From assembly GCF_018139145.2 (NCBI RefSeq), contig NC_059481.1:11644368-11708367 (forward strand): a stretch of 64,000 bases of DNA, written 5' to 3'. Source of the stretch: Gymnogyps californianus (taxonomy: Eukaryota; Chordata; Aves; Accipitriformes; Cathartidae). The translations under genes and the position numbers were made by a program. Positions 25,052 to 38,818 of the stretch are shown here, one piece after another; positions within the stretch are counted from its first letter, which is position 1; each line of letters opens with the position of its first letter. The notes beneath the pieces are model-generated. The model made no database searches and had not been told where the DNA came from. It was given only the letters and a program-made list of their open reading frames with translations.

Positions 25052-28000
25052 GTAAGCGGAAACCCTGCAAAGATGGCAAATGTGTATCTTTTCCGTCACT
25101 TCATAGAAAGGCAGCAAAACATACAGAAGAAAAGCCTTTCTCTCTGGCTGATTTCCCAAATGTACTTTGAGTTACCAACCACATTTAAGAGGCTGCTGGA
25201 GCTTCTTTGTACAGTGAGAAAGTGCTGAAACAGAAAAAGCATTGAGCAGAATATGCAATGACTTTGTCACAATTATGGGCATCAAACACAGGGTTTTCAG
25301 ACACAATCCTTTATCCTGCAGATGTTTCAGCTCAGTGTGTTGATCAGCATATTGCCCCAGGAAATTGCCTTACTGATCAAAAAGTGTCTGTGTGTGCTCC
25401 CCTTGCACATATCCAGCATAGTCTTTTCAGGACAACTACTAGTTTGAATATACAGGAGCTAGCAAAATCGCAGACGAGCAGTTGAAACATTCCACTGATG
25501 CACCTTGACTTATTAGAAATGCTGCATCTATAGTAAGCAAAAATATTCTTCATCACAAGTGACATTCAGCACTTATGATGTGTGTAGGAACATAACCTTT
25601 GCCTCTTTGTTTAGTGCTCTCCTCTGGGAAACAATTGCCTTTTGAGATATCAGGCAATGCAAGCTCAGTCATGGTAACATTTAGTTTTCCTTTCAACTTG
25701 CTGTATATAAAATCTGTCATAGAGTGAGAATTTTCTTGGTACTATAGGCATGAGGCCAAATCCTTTCCTGATATTATCTCTTTCACTTAGTTGAAGTCAT
25801 GTCAGAAGAAAATTTAGTTTTATCTCTGTATTGTCTTTTTTGCTAGAACTGTGGCCACTATATAAAGTTGGCTAAGTGTTATTTGTTTCTGTGCCAGGAA
25901 ATATCTTACCATCTTCACAAAGGTGATCAGTGAATTTGTGCTTTTTCTTTGTCAGATGCCCACCTTGTGCTATTTTGCATCTGAGTTTTGAAGATACTGA
26001 GGACCAGCTGCTCCTGTGAACTTCACTGACAGCTGGAAGGACTTAACAGTGAGAATCTACCTTATGGGTGAGCACTCAAAAATGGAGTTTCCATTATGTC
26101 CTTATAGTGATAAGACTTCAAACCACAGTCTGCCTGCCCCGTCAGTCTAATGATTAAGGGCTGAACGTTTGGATTTGGGTTTACCCACTTAGCTCTTTGG
26201 GCATTTACCTGATACATCAGGTTGATTGTTTAATGCCCAGAAAGTCACTGCTATAGGGAAGGTTAGTTAATGGCACGCAGAATTGTCTATCAGAAGTACT
26301 TCTCTCCCCCATTCCCTACCCTCCTCCATGTTGGCATCTGAGACTAGGGCCTAACATTAGTGAGAAGACTCTACTTTCATAGTGTGTCAGGGAAAACAGG
26401 TTTGTGGCAAGGAAACACAAGGAGATACACAGGTTAGACCACCACTTGTGGACAGGGGAACAGTGGGTCTGTACTTGCCTCCTGAGAGGCAAAGAAGAAC
26501 AAGGAAGGATTGGATCCTTCTGCCCAGTGTCCTCACCTAACGTTCTTCCAACTCAGCTAAGCCAAACCAGAGGGAAAAATAAGGAAGCAAAATACTTCTA
26601 TGCCTTGCTAAAGGGAAGGGAAGAACAAAGTGTGATTCTTCAATCCGCTGTTTCATAGAGAAGCAACATGTGGCCGTAATTCAATCTAGTGTTCACTCAT
26701 TAGTTCTACAAAGCATTTGCACTTTTATTCGGAAATTGGATTTGGTAAATATGATGTGTTCTACTGTGGACCAGGAGGGAAGTTCATTAGAGAAATTGCA
26801 AGGCTACGGCCTTTTTACCTCAGAACAAGCCTTTGGATTTTGTTAATCAGGTACATTTGTCATTTACACTGATGATAAATATTTGACAAGTAATCAGCTC
26901 TGGGAGGAATACGATTTACTGCTGCAATGTGGGTTTGTGCTATTAATAACAATAATAATGTTTGGCACCAGTATAGCCAGTGTAAGCAAAGGATAGAACA
27001 GATTTCCCAAGCTCTAGCTGGCTGAATGTGGTTTTCTATGTCCTGCTGAGAAGGGTTTGCCAGGGACAGGCGTGTTGGGATCAAAAGGACATGGAAAAAC
27101 AAGAGCAGAGGCTTGGTGCGAGTTTGTCATTGTGTTTAAGGATGGATTACTGGGTTTGATAAGATTTATCCCATTTTATTTCTCTCAGATGGATTTAATT
27201 TGAGACTGAGATTTTCAATGTACTGCTGTGAAAGGATTTCATTTTTTAAGAGAAATTTGAGTAGGATTCTGTATAAACTGTGTTGAAAATTTTGTCTTCA
27301 ACTTTTTCTTGCAGAAAATTAAGCATTTGTTGAGGTGATAGTTGTTTTGTTTGTTTGTTTTTTTCCTTTCACAGAAGGTGTTTGTTTTCCTTCAAAAGTA
27401 AAGGAGATCTGTTTTCATTAAAAGAATGAAAACCTGCAAACGTAAAACATTTGTTTTGGTTGGAAAATCCCGTCCCCTCCCCTAATAATCCAAGTTTAGT
27501 TGTTCAAACTTCCAGTATTTTCAGGGAGGTGGGAAGGAAGATCCAAGAAAGGAATTTCTAGAAACATCTGGTATCTGTGCATGTTTCAAGAATGTCACCC
27601 TGTCTTGGATCTGTACGTGTTTTCCTCTATTGCAAAACTGTCTTTGGTCCAGATATATAACTATTTGCAGTGAAAATCCCGCCAGGTCCATTTCTGCGCT
27701 TCTGGGTAGCTGTTAACTTTTTCTGCAGTTATTATACAAAGAATCAATATAGTTTCCTTTCTAACTCAGTTATTATGCAAAGGGTCCAGACAAGATTAAG
27801 AGCTGTTTGACTGACAGCAGAGCAACTTTGCCATTAAATAAATGTGAATCACTCAAATACATGAGAGCCCTTATCTTACTGAACAGCAGCAGGTATTCAC
27901 TAACTTGTGCATTGGTGCAGTGTTTCTTTTTTATGGCTGATTGCTTAAATAGTGCATCTGAGACCTGCGTGGCCCTGCTGGTGCAACGTGATAGGTCTCA

Positions 28001-28689
28001 GAGAGCAGCAAAGGTTACATGCCGTTTTGATGATTTTATTCAGTTTGATTCCTAGCTTTTCAAAAGCTGCAGCCTAACCCTTTTCTGAAATCTTTCTGAT
28101 AGCTGCGTCATCTCAGAGAACTGTCGCCAACATTTTATTCATATATTTACTTCTTTATTGAAGAACTGTTTTTCTTTCAGGTATACCTGTTTGGAATGAA
28201 AATACTATTTTTGTAATGCACTTGAGTGTTTTTCATTTTGTGCGAATACAAAGTTTGGACTCTCTTTTCATCCTTTCTGTTGCAACCTTTGTAATATATT
28301 TGATTGATAGATTTTATTACTATGGTTACTCCAATTTTATACAGCAGATTTTATTTGTGAGAGTAGTATCATGCTCTGCCCTCATTCAGCCTACTTTGTT
28401 ATTGTTTATTGCGGGTTTTTTCCCCACTGCTTTCTTTGAAAACAAGCTTGCCGCAAAATAAAGAGTTTCTCATCTCTTTAAATCCACTATGTTCTGCACT
28501 GCTACCTTACAGAGAGAAGAATCTTATGTACTGAAGTACCAGGAAGTTTTGCTGGCCGCAAGAGTTCAGAAATCAAAATCATATAGAGAGCTTCCATCTT
28601 GTTACATGGCTTTTTTTTTTTTTCTTTTCCTTTAATTTTTATTTGAAAAAAGATTTTGCAGGGCAAGTCACAGTGATTTACTTGCATGC

Positions 28690-28960
28690 TGCGGGCTGAT
28701 TTAGGATGCTTATTCGATCAGTCTGCTTCTAATGACACTAGAAATACCATAATGGATGGAACGTTCCTGGCCTGCTCTAAATTGGATTAGATGGTTTACT
28801 AATGTAATACCGGCAAGCCAAATCAGCCTGTGATGCCATGGGGATTAATCTATAGGGAATATTTGATCTCTAATGCCCATGTGCTAGTTGAAGTGCAGTC
28901 ATATCTTTTGATTTAATAAACCATTTTTATATTTCCCAACGGTATATATGTGTTTGAGCA
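28690..28960. promoter_or_regulatory. Candidate conserved non-coding block
   Basis: A compact, complex, stop-rich stretch free of simple repeats. It contains ggattaga, gggattaatcta and taatgtaatac (OTX/PITX-like GGATTA cores and homeodomain cores) together with tgatttaataaacc. The texture resembles vertebrate enhancer-type conserved elements. This is inference only; alignment to other birds or mammals would decide. Confidence 0.22.
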
Positions 28961-31900
28961 GGATGAGCTAATTGGTAGAATTACCCTTTTTAAATGAAAC
29001 TTCATAACTTGCTGCTAAATGGAAGAATACTAAGTACTTCAGTCTTAAAACATTTGGCCGTTGTTTATGCAATTTCTTCTTGACAGCTTAAAATGCTAAG
29101 AACCACACAAGGATTTGGTGTTCTCTGTTAAGAGACAAAACTAATGATGCTGAAATATCTTGTAAAATACTCATTTGTTACTGAACTGAGGAGTCACAAA
29201 AGATACATATCCCTGTAAGTCAAATATATTAGATCTGTTTTTATTCTGGTCATCACATGATTCCTTTAAAAATTAACTCTTGATATACAGACATTTACAG
29301 ATTGATGATCAAATAAATTATTAGGAAATAGGTTCAGAAACAAGGAAAAACTACACAGTGCTGTGTTCTTGGGTGTCACTTGTTAGCACTGCACTGTTTG
29401 CTGAGGTATTCACTGCAGATCTGTCTAACCTTTGGCTGGCAGATGACTTGTGCAGGTAGCAAATGGAGAGGCACAGGGGAAGGAATAAGAGAACTGCAGA
29501 ATTACAAAGCCAAAACTTCCTTTCTGTTTAGGTGTGTGCATCTTAGTGCACTTGTACTAATTGATAGCTTTTACTAAAGTGAATGTAAAATGTTTGCATT
29601 ATGCCCAAGTAACTTTGCTGTTAAATAAGTCATCCTATATCAACTGAAATCTGCTGTAACTTTGCGGTTGATTTTGATAGCAGCAGAGGAAGTCTTGTGG
29701 TGAAATTAATAAATTAATGTGCGCATATATATATATATATGTTTCCTGGGTATAATTGCCTTAATTTGAATAGCCATGACATAATGTACAGACACCTGAA
29801 ATAAAATCTTTCCCCTTCACTTTGCCCTCTGACTTAGCTGCTTCTATGGCTAATATTTCAGACTTCCATACAGATGATATAAACATGAAACAGTACCTAC
29901 CACAATATGAAAATACGTAATTTTCCCCACCAAATTATGCATGCCACATATCTAAGACAGACACATCTTTCCCCTTCCCAGAACTGTGACAGATCCTAAA
30001 TTGAATATCCTGACTAACACCCGGGTTTGACACACTTACTATATTCCATAACACAGCTGGGATTACAGGATTTCCAGTTATATGTTTTGAAGTGTGTACC
30101 ACATGGAAGCATGTGTTTCTAACCTTGGCCATTCACAAAATATCAGATCATAAAATAATTACATGCTAGTATATAGGAACAAGATTTTAGATCTTTTTAA
30201 TGGTTTAAAGAATTTATTATTGCTAATATTTCTGTCATTCCAAGCCTTTTCACAGTAAAGGAGTAAATCTATTTGAAAAGTGCTTTGAGAAACAGTACTG
30301 TAAAAACAATAAGATTCCTACAATTTTGTCTGAAACCCCTTTCCAAGAAGCAGCATAAACAGAAATCATGAGAGTATTTGCTAGTTTGTATCAGGTGTTT
30401 TGGACGACTTATGCAACCTCTGTATAGCTAGATGTCAAAATGTCAGTCAGTACATCACCAGTACATCGTTCTGTATTAGAGATTGTCTGTTCACCCACTG
30501 GTTTGCTGGTAGAGTGAGCTTTCAGGTATTTTGCTTCAAATTATAATCTATCAAATATATCAAACAAAGAAAATCAGACCATATATTTAGCTTCCCAGCT
30601 GTTCTAGGTGGCAAGAGAAGTTTGATCTTTTGACTGCTGCTGAAACTGGTCCTTCCAAAGAAATCTCCAAACATTACTATATCAGCTGAAGTATTCCTGC
30701 TTGCTGGAGTTGTCTTATCCTTCATTAGACCAGTCATCTTCAGCTGATGTCTTTAAAATAGAATATTTTTCACTGGTACTGAGTCATCATGAGTTACGTA
30801 CCTCATTCCTTTAGGTTTCTGTGAAAGTCTCATCTCACTATAATGTTCTGCATCTCGCTTTCTCACTTTGTCTAGGTATGTAGGCCAGAATCTCACTATA
30901 TGATAGTCTGGGTGTATGAAGACACATAATGTTAAGGAAACAATTGTAGAGATTATTTCCTGTGGCTAGGTTGGCCAATCATTTTTTTCCAGCAGGGAGC
31001 TTTCTGATAAATGTGGACAGCTGTTCTTTGACTTAAGCTACTAACTATAAAACTTTTCCAGCAATGGTAAGACACTTGTGGTAATAAATCAAGTTTGGGA
31101 GAACCGGCATGCATTATTTGTTGTGTTTGTATGCCACTGACATGAAGGGACACCTTTTCAAATACAATTGCTTGAATCATGTGCAAGTATTTCCATGCAA
31201 GAACAGAAACTGAGTTTTGCATTTGACTAGAGCTTTGCATTTGTTTGTGCATGAACACATGCTGACTGTTCTGTCTTCAGGAAGCACATCTGAGATGTTG
31301 ATATACTGGAAATTTGACACTGAAGGATATATATCATATCTGACATGTGAGTGTTGCTGTTATGCTATGAATTTTAGCAGAGATAGTCACTTTGGAAGAG
31401 AAGTATAGTTAGAAAAAAAGTTATTAGTTAACATTAGAAAACATGCCAGATGCAGTTGTGAAATAAATATGTTTGACTTAACTTTTGAATAATGAAGAAT
31501 AGCCTAAGTAATAGAAATGGAGTGATGTTACGCATTGGAGTATCTAAATATATTTTTGCCTATTGGCATACCTCTGCGCAGTCCAAACATTCCTGATACT
31601 GTGACAGAGTAGAGGGTACACAGCCTTTGTATCATAACAATATGGAGCCCCAGGAGTCTGACTGGTTCTTGATACTTAAAATCTGCTGAAGAAAATTCAA
31701 AAACATGTCTATATAATTATTTATGCCATGTACAGTATTTATAAACATTCAATGAATGCGTTTATTCAGCTTGTCATGTAGTGATTTGCAAGTAATAATG
31801 ACTTTAAATGGAACTGAAAATAACAGGGAGAAGTGCTAGAGTAGTTCCAAATGCCCCAACAACATTGAGACCTTGTGCATTCAATTCAGTGACTGGGACA

Positions 31901-34799
31901 CTTCAGTCTGTATCTAATAACTCCAAAAAGCTGTTATTTTGAGGGCTTGTTTTACAACAACTTTAACTTCTGATCATCTGGGTTATGTCAAGCTTAAAAT
32001 GAAAGATCACCATGTTTTGGACAGCGATAGAGACTTCTTACATTTCTAGTTTGAAACAATAATAATAGCAGTAGAAATAAAGATGTAGCTATTACACAGC
32101 TATGTGTATATAGAAGATACTTTGAATTTGGGATTCATTTCCCTGCGTACTGTCTGAGACACTTTAAACATTTTAAAGACCCGCCGTAAATCCATCCCTG
32201 CTATTTTCCACAACTGTGGAAAGTCATGAGAAAACAGGCTTTGAAACCCTTGCTCACTAGTGTATGCATATAAGCTGTCTGAAATCTCTTCTAACTTTTC
32301 TCACTGTCAAGCCATGTAACTGCTTCCAAAGACACCTGACTTTATTGACGAAGAGCTATTATAAATTGTTCCAATACACATTTCCAGAAATGTTCTGATG
32401 ACACTCAGAGCCTCATAAAGGTAGGGTCAGTAAAGAGCAACAAACAAGAAGTACTTCACCATCGCTATAATGCCAGCAAGATAAGCATGCCACTCCTGAG
32501 AACTTCATAGTATATGTTACCAAGCACACCCTGCCTTGTGCAAGAGAAGAAAAACTGTAGGATGATGATGATGATTTGGAACAGCACAAGAATAATGTTC
32601 TGATTTTGTATTCCACCACTTTGTACTCCTTGACTTTCAGAAGCGACCATTTCATAAAAGTCATATTTGCTTTCCTTTGATTTACAATTATTGAAATTTT
32701 AATAAGGGTTGTGCAGTGACTCCAGACATCACATATTGTCAGTGAGAAATTATAACTTTATTGCAGCACACACTGACAGCCAACTCATAAAAATGAATGA
32801 CATTCTATATCATAACATCTCATAGGCTGTTCAGCATGTTAATAGCTCACTTCATCTTTCTTTAGCATAATGAGGCAGACAATGTACCAATATTCAACGT
32901 GAAAATGAAGATTAAGAAAATTTGAATTGAAGCAAGAAAGTAGCATTTAGCAGAGGTTCAGGCAACATTCAGATAAAAAGTTTCAATTAAAGTACTGTTA
33001 GGGACCCTTTTATCACTGGAGCAAGGCTTTGTTACCAAAGACCAACACTTACTACAAAAGATGTCTGTTTCCAGCTGTACTTGGCTTTTGAAATGCTACT
33101 TCTGAAAGGATCTCTAGTCTTTCTTTTATGCCTTATAGTACTTTTTTTTGTAGATTCAATTGTATAAGTTTAGATTGATTTATAATAAGCTATTTTTTCA
33201 TAGTAGATCAAAATTAAAAATGGAAGCAATATTTAGGAAAGAGAGTAGACATTTTTAGGACTAACTTAGATTATACTTTGCTTTATGCTATTCTACAAAC
33301 AGATAAAAATATTTAGTAGCCAACCTACAAACTATTGCCATATAAAGCACCGATTACAACATATGAGCGTCTCTGAAAAGGATATTCATAGATCTACTTC
33401 AACGCCAAGAGATGCAGTTACAACAGCAGTATTTATGATACAGAGGTACTACTTAAAAATATACTTAAAGAAATGTAAAACAAAACATTATGGCTGATAA
33501 TCTGTCAGGTTGCATTAGAGATTGATTTTTACTACTTTTATTAGCAGTTCCCAATGTACCTACCTAAACATGGACAAAACTGTCCATTTACTGTCCCAAA
33601 TCTGGGAGTATTACTAATCAAAAACTCTGTAGTCGCTGACAGCCCTGGTTAAGACACCACTGCAGACTCACTGCAGTCAACTGAACGTATTTGTCCATAG
33701 TATGAACCTGAATCAACCAACTGTAACTACTTATATGAGTAAAATTATCCGGTAAAATTATACAACTGAAGTTGCTGCTGCTGGCTTTATTTTTGGTGCT
33801 GATCAACAACAAACTCTCACTTTAGCTCTGTAAGGACTCCTTCTTCAGCTCTAAACGTATCAAAATTAAAGAAATACAAAGTTTTGGAAAAATCCTAAAC
33901 CAAAATATTTACTGTTTCTTTTTCAAAATACATGCATTTTTGAAACAGTTTTATGGATCTGCATTATCTAGTGCAGTGTCTGAGCCAAATGTAGCTCCCT
34001 TAATGTGGAAATATGTGTTGTATCTGTTGGAAGGGAATGCGTCCCATGATCTGGATAGAGAACAGTACATTGATATTCCTTCTTGGAACAGGATGGCAGA
34101 TTTGATCCTTTATCACTCTGGAGGGGTCTTTCAGTGGAGTCTCTGTGTGAGAAATGTCAGCTCAGTACAATGTTTCATCCCTCTCAGAAATATTTGTGAT
34201 TAACCAACTTTGGGGTCTACAGTCACCAGTGGTGAAGGTTGTTGGTGCTCCAGGGCACCAGTCCTGGCCAGACTGCCTGCCACAGAGAGCACTCTGCTGT
34301 TGGAAGTGGCCACAGATCCAGGACAAAACGATTTTTTTTTTTCAAATCCCAATGATAAAGGGGATAACTTAATCTTCAGGCTTGTTTTTTACCATTATTC
34401 AAACCAAAAAGTGATTTCTTCTGAGCACTCCCATAACATCTGACACCTGCAATGTTGTCAACTGAGGTACACGAAATAACAGTAACATCCTGGAAGCACT
34501 ACTAAAGACACATCCAATTTTCAGCCGATTTAATTGAATTCTCTATCCTCGTTCCAAGTACAAAGAAATTAGCACTGTATGTTCCAGCTAAAAAAGACTC
34601 TCCTAGTGATGTATGCTCTCTGTGGAGATCTGTCTACCCAAATTTAATGGTCCTCCTCTGTTTGTCTGAACTGCTTTGGCTACTGCTTTTTTCACCCTTT
34701 TGATTTTAAACTATTAGTCGTTCAGCATGCTTTTCAGTTCATGCCATTTGTGTTTTCTATCACCAACCAACTATTCTTTCTGATTTGTTACCTAATGGC
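28961..34799. other. Unique AT-rich sequence
   Basis: No gene or recognised interspersed repeat. It contains an (AT)8 microsatellite at 29725-29740 and a short (GAT)n run near 32560-32575. Open frames stay around 100 codons or less. Confidence 0.5.
29725..29740. repeat. (AT)8 microsatellite
   Basis: Eight uninterrupted AT units preceded by gcgc and followed by g. Confidence 0.9.
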
Positions 34800-35131
34800 C
34801 TAAGCTGACTCTTGATTTGATTCTTCACTCATTAAGACTTTTCATTATGGGTGATTTTGAAATTTATGCTGATGCTTTGGAACATCCACTCTTACAAAGG
34901 TTTAATGATTTGTTGAATCTCCTCAGTTTATCACATTATGTTAATTTTCCTTCTTGCAAAATGGGCCATACATTAGAATTGGGTATGTTACTTAATCTTC
35001 ATCACAGTAATATACTACTCTTTTTTTCTTCGCATTTGTTTCCTCATTGTGGACTAACTGAAGATTTCTCTCCCTTTCCTTGCTTTTCCTGTCGTATTTA
35101 CCAGCTGCCCAGGGCTCAGTGGTGCTTTTAA
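34800..35131 (+). mobile_element. L2-like LINE endonuclease-domain relic
   Basis: The plus-strand frame 34817-35131 (104 codons) contains GDFEIYAD at 34850-34873, then an L-rich helix region (FNDLLNLLSLSHYVNFP), then GHTLELG at 34964-34984. In L2-type non-LTR retrotransposons the apurinic endonuclease domain has GDFNIHVD, a similar leucine-rich segment with QHVxxPTH, and GHTLDLV in the same order and spacing, so this is a clear relic. The key asparagine of GDFN is replaced by glutamate and the frame ends soon after, so it is inactive. CR1 endonuclease reads differently in this region, which argues for L2 rather than CR1. Boundaries outside the frame are not visible. Confidence 0.65.
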
Positions 35132-35932
35132 ATCAATGACCCTGCATGAAGACAGTTCTCAGAGCCAGCCAAAGCTCTCTCCCAGGTCCTTCTCTCTCCC
35201 TTCTGGTTGTCTCTTCTATGTCTCCTCCTTCCCTCAGCAGTATGGGATTCCTGCTTGCAGTTCCTTTCCCTTCATTCATTTGGTTCAATGTACTGTCAAG
35301 CACATGGTGGCCATATTGATATTTATTTCAGTTTTTTTCCATGAAATTTAGATTCACTTCTCTGTATTTCTGCAAACAAAAAAGATTAGACTACTTCGCT
35401 CTCTTTTGGTCATTTGCCTTGTTTTAAGTACACTGTATCCATTCCTAAGGCTAATCAACCTTCTGCCGAATATTTCTTTTCACTCAAGGTCAGCTCCTAG
35501 GTTGCTAGAATATACTTGCAATTACTTTTAGAATTAAGAAAGCTTGGCTAGTCTGACTAAACGTAGTGAGTTTTAATCCAATCTATACCATTCCTTTTAT
35601 TTCACTGGCAGTTGAGAAGGTGGTAGTGAAATAGCTTTTGCAGCAGCTTCATATATTTGATTTTATCGGCAAGTCTTAGTTCCCAGATCTGATTGCTCAT
35701 TGGAAAAACTCAGAAGTAATTCTCTGAAGCTAGTGAGTTTAATTTATCCCTATGTCATAAGTGAGTTCAGCTTAGGACTGGAGGTCTGATGCAGATAAGT
35801 ACTACTTTAAAGGTTATTTGGCTTTCTCCAGTGTTTAAGAAGTATAGCTGCAGTGAAGAGTAACCGGAATGCAACCACTGTCTGGCAAGGTCATGGGCAC
35901 CAACAGATTTACTGAAGGAAGTACAGAGCAAG
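35132..35932. other. Unassigned sequence downstream of the L2-like relic
   Basis: No gene. Part of 35130-35560 may be a further decayed stretch of the L2-like element, but I see no motif that shows it. Confidence 0.4.
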
Positions 35933-36092
35933 CCATATACATCAGCTGATGACAGGTAAGGATTGTCTCCCAGGTTGATGGAATCACTTCTCACACCTGC
36001 AATACGAATGCACCATATACTTCAGCCGATGACAGCTAGGGACTGTCTCCTTAGTTGATGAAATCAGCTCTCGCTATTGCAATACAAATATA
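35933..36092. repeat. 80-bp tandem duplication, two diverged copies
   Basis: Copy 1 (35933-36012) and copy 2 (36013-36092) abut exactly with a period of 80. Both begin ccatatac and share tcag, gatgaca, tgtctcc, gttgatg, aatca and aatac in register. By hand count 62 of 80 positions match with no gaps (about 78%), so the duplication is old or the unit has evolved fast. No coding frame spans both copies cleanly. The unit is not a repeat I recognise. Confidence 0.9.
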
Positions 36093-37553
36093 CCGTAAAG
36101 CAGAAGTTATTTGGACAAAACTAATACACATGGGAGGGCTTCATGTGACATGTTACTTCATTTGAGGATGATTGCCTTGAATTCATGAGAGTTCAGTAAT
36201 GTAAATCTGGTGCAACCTGGGTAAGATTATACAGATTGTCTCATTTTGCACCAAGTCATAGAGTTCAAACTTCTCAACTGGTAGTGTGCAGCCAAACAAT
36301 CGCTCTACCTGATGTCTCTGTTTTCCCATTTACCTAACTTCTTTTTTCATGATCCAGGTATCTGTGATCTTTTCCTCTTCACTTGGGATTTGGACCGGTT
36401 TATCAAATTTTGTTTTTCTGTCTTCTGTTATTATTTCGCTAATGCCATTTGTCTGAGGAATTATTATTGCAACTGCTGAATGCCTTTTGTGGTCAAAACA
36501 CAAAGGTAACATTATTCATATGCGTTGTTTGTGGTGTCACTGGCATGCAGAAAATACCCAGATATACTTTCCAGTCTTCACAGATCTCAAAAAGCAGTTG
36601 ATGTTTTGCATAATTATCTGAGGGATACTTACAGATAGATGGCTTCATATTCCTTTAAACTTAGTGGGTAAAGTACAGTCAAGCTGCTATTGAATTTCTG
36701 GTTTCCAAAAGAGCATTCAGGGTGAAAACAGCAGCTTTATTTTTTTTACCTATTAAATATATACTATACATATTACCAAGACTATTTGCAGGTGATATGG
36801 GCTTTTTAGTTTGGTCTTACATTTCAGTGTGCAAATACCTTATTTACAGTTTTTATGTCATCTTTTCTAGAAGAAAATCCTCCCACTTTTCTATATATAT
36901 ATATTTGATTCCCCGAGGAAATGCCTGAGTTCTTGTACAATTCATGTAGTCTGTTCACAATTACTTGGGTTTAGTGCTATACTGTTTCCAGGTTGTTTTC
37001 TTCTTTGATTCAACTTCTCAGTGGAATGGAGATTGACAAAGAATAGGAGAAATTAAACACTCTTTTTATTAACAAAATAATAAAAGCTTTTCAAGCACAC
37101 AGCCTGCTCTCAGCAGTTCAACTCGACGTACAGAGGCAGAAAGTAAGAATCAATATCTTACAGAGACTTCTTGTGCATCTCTGAAAGAACCAGTGCCCTC
37201 AAAAAACTTTTGAAAAATCATCTGCAAAACAGTAGAGATTCAGACACATCATTAGTAGTATTCTTCTGTAATACCAGCTTTGAGAATGTACATCACATGA
37301 TGGGGAGGAAGAAGTTGAGCCATGTGGGATCAGGTCTGCTACTGGTAGCTGGGTAGAGAAGAGCTGGAGTATTTAGGTAATAATTAATAGTCAAATATAT
37401 AGGATATAGTGGTGCACCAGACACCGCTATTTTTTTGTGGAGTAGAAACAAGATAATGACTTTACCAGGAATTCAAAATATCCACGCCAGTACCTGGCAT
37501 AATCGCTGCTGATCCATGTATGAAATGCATTCAACACTGGAGTAGATGGTCCT
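36093..37553. other. Unique AT-rich sequence
   Basis: No gene or recognised repeat apart from a short (TA)n run at 36892-36904. Confidence 0.5.
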
Positions 37554-37702
37554 AGGAGTGAAATCTCCGGCACTGGAGCTTCCAAGAACAGGCTAGACAA
37601 GAATTTGTCAGCAGTACTTTAGGTCTAATTCACCTTGCCTTCCAGAAGCACTTGGATTAGTTGACCTCAGAAGGTCATTTCTAGTACCATTTTATGTATT
37701 TC
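37554..37702 (+). mobile_element. Old CR1 3'-end fragment, plus strand
   Basis: The sequence gaaatctccggcactggagc (37559) leads into aagaacaggctagacaag (37583), then gtcagcagtactttaggtct and ttggattagttgacctcaga (37652), followed by ggtcatttctagtaccattt (37673). These follow, in order, the 3' end of old avian/reptilian CR1: case of tctccatcactggag, aagaacaggttagacaa, ggactagatgacctc, ggtcccttccagccc. The terminal ATTCTATGAT repeat is lost or decayed. About 150 bp survive. No coding capacity remains. Confidence 0.75.
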
Positions 37703-38798
37703 CATGGTTGCGTTCATTAAACTATGTAACCGACTTTCAGGATCAGTAAGGATTGTCATTACCTTTCCTATCAGTTAGTGATACTGTAGTTTTAGGTTAG
37801 GGGAGAACATCTTCATCCAAAACTTAACGATATCTTTTGCTACATAGTTTATAAAATCTGATATTCTACTTCTGTCTTTGAGCACAGTGAAAGATTTTTC
37901 AAGCTACATGGAACAGCATATAGGAATATCTCAAATTAGCCAGCCCCTTACATTTTAGTTGGTTTTAGTGATCCACCAGGTTATTGCATTCATGGTTGAA
38001 GTGTGTATAAGGACAGTGAGTGATTTATACCAGTTGGACTAATAGCATTGAAACATTAGCAAGGATAACGTATGATGCCATATGTCACTTACTTATTTTA
38101 ACTCTCTTATTTAAGAAAAGGAAAGAAAGCATCTAATACAGCTATTTTACAAACTCTCCTTCATTGTGTCCTTCCATCCGTTCAAGGATATAATTCTAAC
38201 TCTTATTTTAGACACTTAATATTGTGCTGTTATCCTCAAAAGCATTGGATAAAACTTCAATTGTGTACCTTACCATTGCCTTGGCTCTTTCCTCCTTTGT
38301 TCTGTGAGGTCAAAGCTCTTCATGTTTCCATTAAAAAGAACATTTAAATACAGAGGAAAGAGGATCTTCTATTCATTTTAAAGATACAATTTTACTTATA
38401 AAAAAACCACAAAAACATTTAGCATGGGTACTTGCTGATCAAATATGTCTGTGCTTTAATACAACATATCCAACGACAAAAAGGGAGGTGCAGGATAGTT
38501 GCATAAAATCAGTAATAGATGTCCAAACTGAATGTATTGCCTGAAAGAACTTCAGGCTAATTTCCCTGATTTTAAAACAGCTGGAATGGAACTGAGACCA
38601 ATTCAATGAATGTTCTTGTCTGTCCATGTCTGTTTCCTCATGTGTAAAACAGAAATAATAATATTTTCCTCCCCAATATGGTGTTACAGGTCTCAATTAA
38701 CATGCTTTCATTGCCTCAGCAATAAAATGTTTTGTTCTGTTGGTCTAAATCCAGTGTAAAAGCTACACATGGGCAACAGCAGAATTGGACTCTATGGT

Positions 38799-38818
38799 AT
38801 TATTAGAGTCCTAATAAT
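38799..38818. repeat. Short inverted repeat with two alternative foldings
   Basis: Arms attattag and ctaataat pair around agtc. An overlapping alternative pairs ggactct (38788) with agagtcc (38806). Only a weak structural curiosity. Confidence 0.6.

Larger units (their letters stand above)
20252..28689. other. Unique sequence with minor simple repeats
   Basis: No gene or recognised interspersed repeat. Simple runs include T-rich tracts near 23288 and 28613, a T19 run (25033-25051) and a (GTTT)n stretch near 27341-27364. A perfect 10-bp-arm hairpin is at 21172-21193. All open frames are under about 90 codons and none has a recognisable domain. Confidence 0.5.
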
